This document shows, in pieces, positions 5,650 through 7,841 of a stretch of DNA of 7,841 nt. The DNA lies in NCBI GenBank assembly GCA_003133265.1, contig PKWQ01000320.1, positions 1 to 7,841 on the forward strand. Direction: 5' to 3'. Under the pieces are notes generated by a model. The model saw nothing but the letters and a program-made list of their open reading frames with translations. It ran no database searches and had not been told where the DNA came from. This stretch comes from Acetobacteraceae bacterium. GTDB taxonomy: Bacteria > Pseudomonadota > Alphaproteobacteria > Acetobacterales > Acetobacteraceae. Both the position numbers and the translations under genes were made by a program. The first letter of the stretch is position 1. Each line of letters starts with the position of its first letter.

Positions 5650-7569
5650 TTAGGAAACGCTTTCCAGCCGCACACCTGGGTGGAAATGCGCGTAGACCCG
5701 CCGCGCCGTCTCGCGCGAGATGCCCGGCGCGGCCTCCAGGTCGTGCAGACCGGCCATCTTCACCCCGCGCACCGAACCGAAATGATTGAGCAGCGCCCGC
5801 TTGCGCGCCGCGCCGATGCCGGAAATCTCGTCCAGCTCGCTACGGATCAGCGACTTGGAGCGGCCGGCGCGGTGGGTGGTGATGGCGAAGCGGTGCGCCT
5901 CGTCGCGCAGCCGTTGCAGGAAATACAGCACCGGATCGCGCGGCGGCAGCTGGAACGGCCCGCGTCCGATCATGTGGAACCACTCCCGCCCGGCATCGCG
6001 GTCCGGTCCCTTGGCGATCCCCACCAGCACGACGTCGGTGACGCCGAGGTCCTCCAGCACCGCCCGCGCCACCGAGAGCTGCCCCGCGCCGCCATCGATC
6101 AGCACCAGATCGGGCCAGCCGGGCGCGTGGCCGCCGCCCTCGGTCTCCTCCTTCAGCGCGCGGGAGAAGCGGCGCTCCAGCACCTCGCGCATCATGGCGA
6201 AATCGTCGCCCGGCGCCATCGGGCCGCGAATGGAGAATTTGCGATAGGCGGCCTTGGTGAACCCCTCCGGCCCGGCGACGATCATCACGCCGTACGGGTT
6301 GGTGCCCATGATGTGGCTGTTGTCGTAGACCTCGATCCGCTCCGGCGGCGCCGGCAGGGCGAACAGTTCTGCGACTCCAGCCAGCAGCTTGGCCTGCCCG
6401 GCGGTCTCGGCGAGCTTGCGCTCCAGCGCCTCGCGCGCGTTCACCTCGGCATGCAACACCACCGCGCGCTTCTCGCCGCGCTGCGGAATGGCGATCTCCA
6501 CCTTGCGGCCGGCCTTCAGGCTGAGCGCCTCGGCCACCAGCGCCTGTTCGGGCAGCGCGTGGTTGGCCAGGATCAGCGGCGGCGGCGGCTTGTCGTCGTA
6601 GAACTGGGCGATGAACGCGGCCAGCACCTCGTCCGCTTCCTCGGCCCTGGCATGGGTCGGGTAGAAGGCGCGGTTGCCGTTGTTGCGCCCGCCCCGCACG
6701 AAGAACACCTGCACGCAGGTTTGCCCCGCGATCTGCCAGGCGGCGATCACGTCCGCATCCTCCAGGCTGGCCGGGTTGACCACGCCGCTGCCCTGCACAT
6801 GCGTCAGGCCGCGGATGCGGTCGCGGACCGCCGCCGCCCGCTCGAACTCCAGCGCCTCGGCCGCGCGCTCCATCTCGGCGGCCAGCTCCTGCTGCACCAC
6901 CGCCGACTTGCCGGCCAGGAACGCCTTGGCCTGCGCCACCAGCTTGCCATACTCGGCCTCGCTGATCCGCCCGACGCAGGGCGCCGAACAGCGGCGGATC
7001 TGATAAAGCAGGCAGGGACGCGAGCGGTTGGCGAACACGGTGTCGGCGCAGGAGCGCAGCAGGAACACGCGCTGCATCGCGGTGACCGTCTGATTGACCG
7101 CCCAGGCGGACGCGAACGGGCCCCAATAGCTCCCCTTGCGTACCTGCGCGCCACGATGCTTGGCGATCTGCGGAAACGGATGGTCCTCGGTCAGCATCAG
7201 CCAGGGATAGGATTTGTCGTCCCGCAGCACGATGTTGAAACGCGGCTTCAGCCGCTTGATCAGATTGGCCTCGAGCAGCAGCGCCTCGGCCTCGGTGTGC
7301 GTGGTGACGATCTCCATCGTCACGGTTTCCGAGATCATGCGCCGCAGCCGCTCCGCCAGACGCATCGGCTGAATGTAGGCCACCACCCGCTTCTTCAGGC
7401 TGCGTGCCTTGCCGACATAGAGCGCGTCGCCCTTGGCATCGAGCATGCGGTACACGCCGGGACTCGCCGGCATGGTGAGCAACGCCGCCTCGATGACCGC
7501 GACCCCCTTGATGGGGCCGGTTTCATTGCCGATCTCTGGGCTCTTCTCTGGGCTGATCTCTGGCTCCAT
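5650..7569 (-). CDS. uvrC: excinuclease ABC subunit UvrC
   Basis: UvrC makes both incisions around DNA lesions in nucleotide excision repair, acting with UvrB after UvrA loading. The 639 residues contain, in order: a GIY-YIG nuclease (PGVYRM at 37-42, ALYVGKARSLKKRV at 49-62, EANLIKRLKPRFN at 100-112) for the 3' cut; four cysteines C174, C186, C194 and C198 matching the reported iron-sulfur site; a UVR helical hairpin at about 228-255 that contacts UvrB; an RNase H-like endonuclease with YDNSH (D416), LIDGG (D492) and DEAHRFA (H559) for the 5' cut; and paired helix-hairpin-helix motifs at about 578-630. It appears complete. The N-terminal 21 residues are an extension containing three PExx repeats. 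AGGAG lies 14 nt before the ATG, which is long, so the true start is less certain than the rest. The sequence looks alphaproteobacterial. Confidence 0.96.
   Translation of the reverse strand: MEPEISPEKSPEIGNETGPIKGVAVIEAALLTMPASPGVYRMLDAKGDALYVGKARSLKKRVVAYIQPMRLAERLRRMISETVTMEIVTTHTEAEALLLEANLIKRLKPRFNIVLRDDKSYPWLMLTEDHPFPQIAKHRGAQVRKGSYWGPFASAWAVNQTVTAMQRVFLLRSCADTVFANRSRPCLLYQIRRCSAPCVGRISEAEYGKLVAQAKAFLAGKSAVVQQELAAEMERAAEALEFERAAAVRDRIRGLTHVQGSGVVNPASLEDADVIAAWQIAGQTCVQVFFVRGGRNNGNRAFYPTHARAEEADEVLAAFIAQFYDDKPPPPLILANHALPEQALVAEALSLKAGRKVEIAIPQRGEKRAVVLHAEVNAREALERKLAETAGQAKLLAGVAELFALPAPPERIEVYDNSHIMGTNPYGVMIVAGPEGFTKAAYRKFSIRGPMAPGDDFAMMREVLERRFSRALKEETEGGGHAPGWPDLVLIDGGAGQLSVARAVLEDLGVTDVVLVGIAKGPDRDAGREWFHMIGRGPFQLPPRDPVLYFLQRLRDEAHRFAITTHRAGRSKSLIRSELDEISGIGAARKRALLNHFGSVRGVKMAGLHDLEAAPGISRETARRVYAHFHPGVRLESVS
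7533..7565. repeat. 12-bp tandem repeat, three copies, in the uvrC 5' end
   Basis: The word TCTCTGGGCT starts at 7533 and again at 7545, and TCTCTGGCT starts at 7557, giving a period of 12 bp. On the coding strand this produces PEIS-PEKS-PEIG (residues 3-14 of UvrC). The period is a multiple of three, so gain or loss of a unit keeps the frame. It lies outside the GIY-YIG domain. Confidence 0.6.
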
Positions 7570-7600
7570 CGCCCTCGATTAGGCTCCTGTGGCGGCGCGC

Positions 7601-7642
7601 TCAAGCAGCCTGTTCATGAAGCAGGAAAGAACGAGGATTCAT
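7601..7642 (-). other. possible 13-codon leader ORF upstream of uvrC
   Basis: On the minus strand, ATG at 7642 opens a 13-codon frame (MNPRSFLLHEQAA) ending in TGA at 7601, 31 bp before the uvrC ATG. AGGA lies 8 nt upstream of its start. The Shine-Dalgarno and the start codon fall within a 7-bp perfect hairpin (7634-7653), so initiation could be gated by folding. An ORF this short can arise by chance, and nothing in its codons suggests a known attenuation mechanism. Confidence 0.25.
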
Positions 7643-7658
7643 CCACGAATCCTGTGGA
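7634..7658. repeat. two mutually exclusive hairpins in the uvrC leader
   Basis: AGGATTC (7634-7640), loop ATCCAC, GAATCCT (7647-7653) is a perfect 7-bp stem. The overlapping TCCAC (7642-7646) and GTGGA (7654-7658) form an alternative 5-bp stem. The two cannot form together. A third small hairpin, GTCTG-TGGG-CAGAC, follows at 7662-7675. None is followed by a T-run, so these are not intrinsic terminators. Confidence 0.45.
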
Positions 7659-7841
7659 CAAGTCTGTGGGCAGACACGATGCCAGCCCCGTTAAAGCCAA
7701 GGATTCCTTGCTGTTCCCCGGATTTGCCCAAGAAACAGGCATCCCGTTAACCCATTGATTTATATTATTTTGGGCCCCCGATGGGCCGCAGATTGCGTCA
7801 CAAACTTAACACAATCCGCCATGTACCTGTAACTGCTCGGC
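7643..7841. other. non-coding stretch at the right end
   Basis: No gene is recognised on either strand. TGTGGACAA at 7653-7661 differs by one base from the DnaA-box consensus TGTGGATAA. An AT-rich run (GATTTATATTATTTT) spans about 7757-7771, next to a GGCCC-CCGAT-GGGCC hairpin at 7773-7787. An imperfect dyad ATTGCGT-N10-ACACAAT lies at 7792-7815, followed by TTAACA at 7807-7812, which could be a -35 of a rightward promoter whose gene lies beyond the window. All of these are short words without support from a neighbour. I see no tRNA. Confidence 0.3.

Noticed and set aside
5840..7126. 428-codon minus-strand ORF inside uvrC
   Set aside because: It is a shifted frame of uvrC, extremely Arg/Gly/Ala-rich; uvrC itself is intact with all its motifs.
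5176..7569. Horizontal transfer of a pgsA-uvrC island into a betaproteobacterium
   Set aside because: Both boundary genes are broken at a shared short word, no integrase, insertion sequence, tRNA or direct repeat is present, and the genes are core housekeeping genes. A contig chimera explains this more simply.
4588..7758. 1056-residue PntA fusion protein
   Set aside because: Only the first 203 residues are PntA; the rest is antisense to pgsA and uvrC across the chimeric junction.
7773..7787. Intrinsic terminator at the GGCCC-CCGAT-GGGCC hairpin
   Set aside because: No T-run follows on either strand; the AT-rich tract lies before the stem on the plus strand and becomes A-rich after it on the minus strand.
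1..7841. CRISPR array, phage or defence genes, tRNA or rRNA
   Set aside because: No spaced direct repeats, no recognisable mobile or defence proteins and no tRNA cloverleaf were seen on either strand.

Overview
The window joins two different genomic backgrounds. Positions 1 to about 5190 look like a betaproteobacterium of the Comamonadaceae type (Polaromonas, Rhodoferax and relatives). The gene set is glcE-glcF, a small CWC cysteine-rich protein tail-to-tail with mnmA, a NudJ-like Nudix gene and pntA, and the short repeat GCTACTAATTTGATAGC resembles one I associate with that family. Positions from about 5176 to 7841 look alphaproteobacterial, most likely Acetobacteraceae or other Rhodospirillales: a full-length uvrC followed by pgsA, a gene order common in that class. 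These assignments rest on recognised protein sequences and gene order, not on a search.

Left part. A 14-codon tail of an unidentified plus-strand gene (1-47) faces glcF. Then, on the minus strand, come glcF (98-1345) and glcE (1348-2475), 2 bp apart: the iron-sulfur and second flavin-domain subunits of glycolate oxidase. The flavoprotein subunit gene glcD is not in the window. A divergent 107-bp gap with an inverted repeat separates glcE from a plus-strand 78-residue CWC protein (2583-2819), whose 3' end overlaps the 3' end of mnmA (2765-3916, minus) by 55 bp. A Nudix hydrolase gene (3948-4421, minus) sits 31 bp upstream of mnmA and probably shares its transcript. A 166-bp divergent region leads to pntA (plus, from 4588), which has a strong ribosome binding site but breaks off after about 203 codons, inside its Rossmann glycine motif.

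Right part. At 5176-5196 the pntA reading meets the antisense of a truncated pgsA (minus, start 5619). The 21-bp GC-rich segment there can be read as pntA in one direction and pgsA in the other. Upstream of pgsA on the same strand is a complete uvrC (5650-7569). The 272 bp before uvrC hold no recognisable gene, but contain hairpins, a short leader-like ORF with its own ribosome binding site, a DnaA-box-like word and an AT-rich stretch.

The most important observation is the junction. Two conserved genes from different bacterial classes are both cut, in opposite orientation, at a shared short GC-rich word. I read this as a chimeric contig (misassembly or library chimera) rather than a new fusion or transfer. 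The very long ORFs that cross the junction are artefacts of it. I see no convincing undescribed system; the remaining observations are small regulatory or repeat features.
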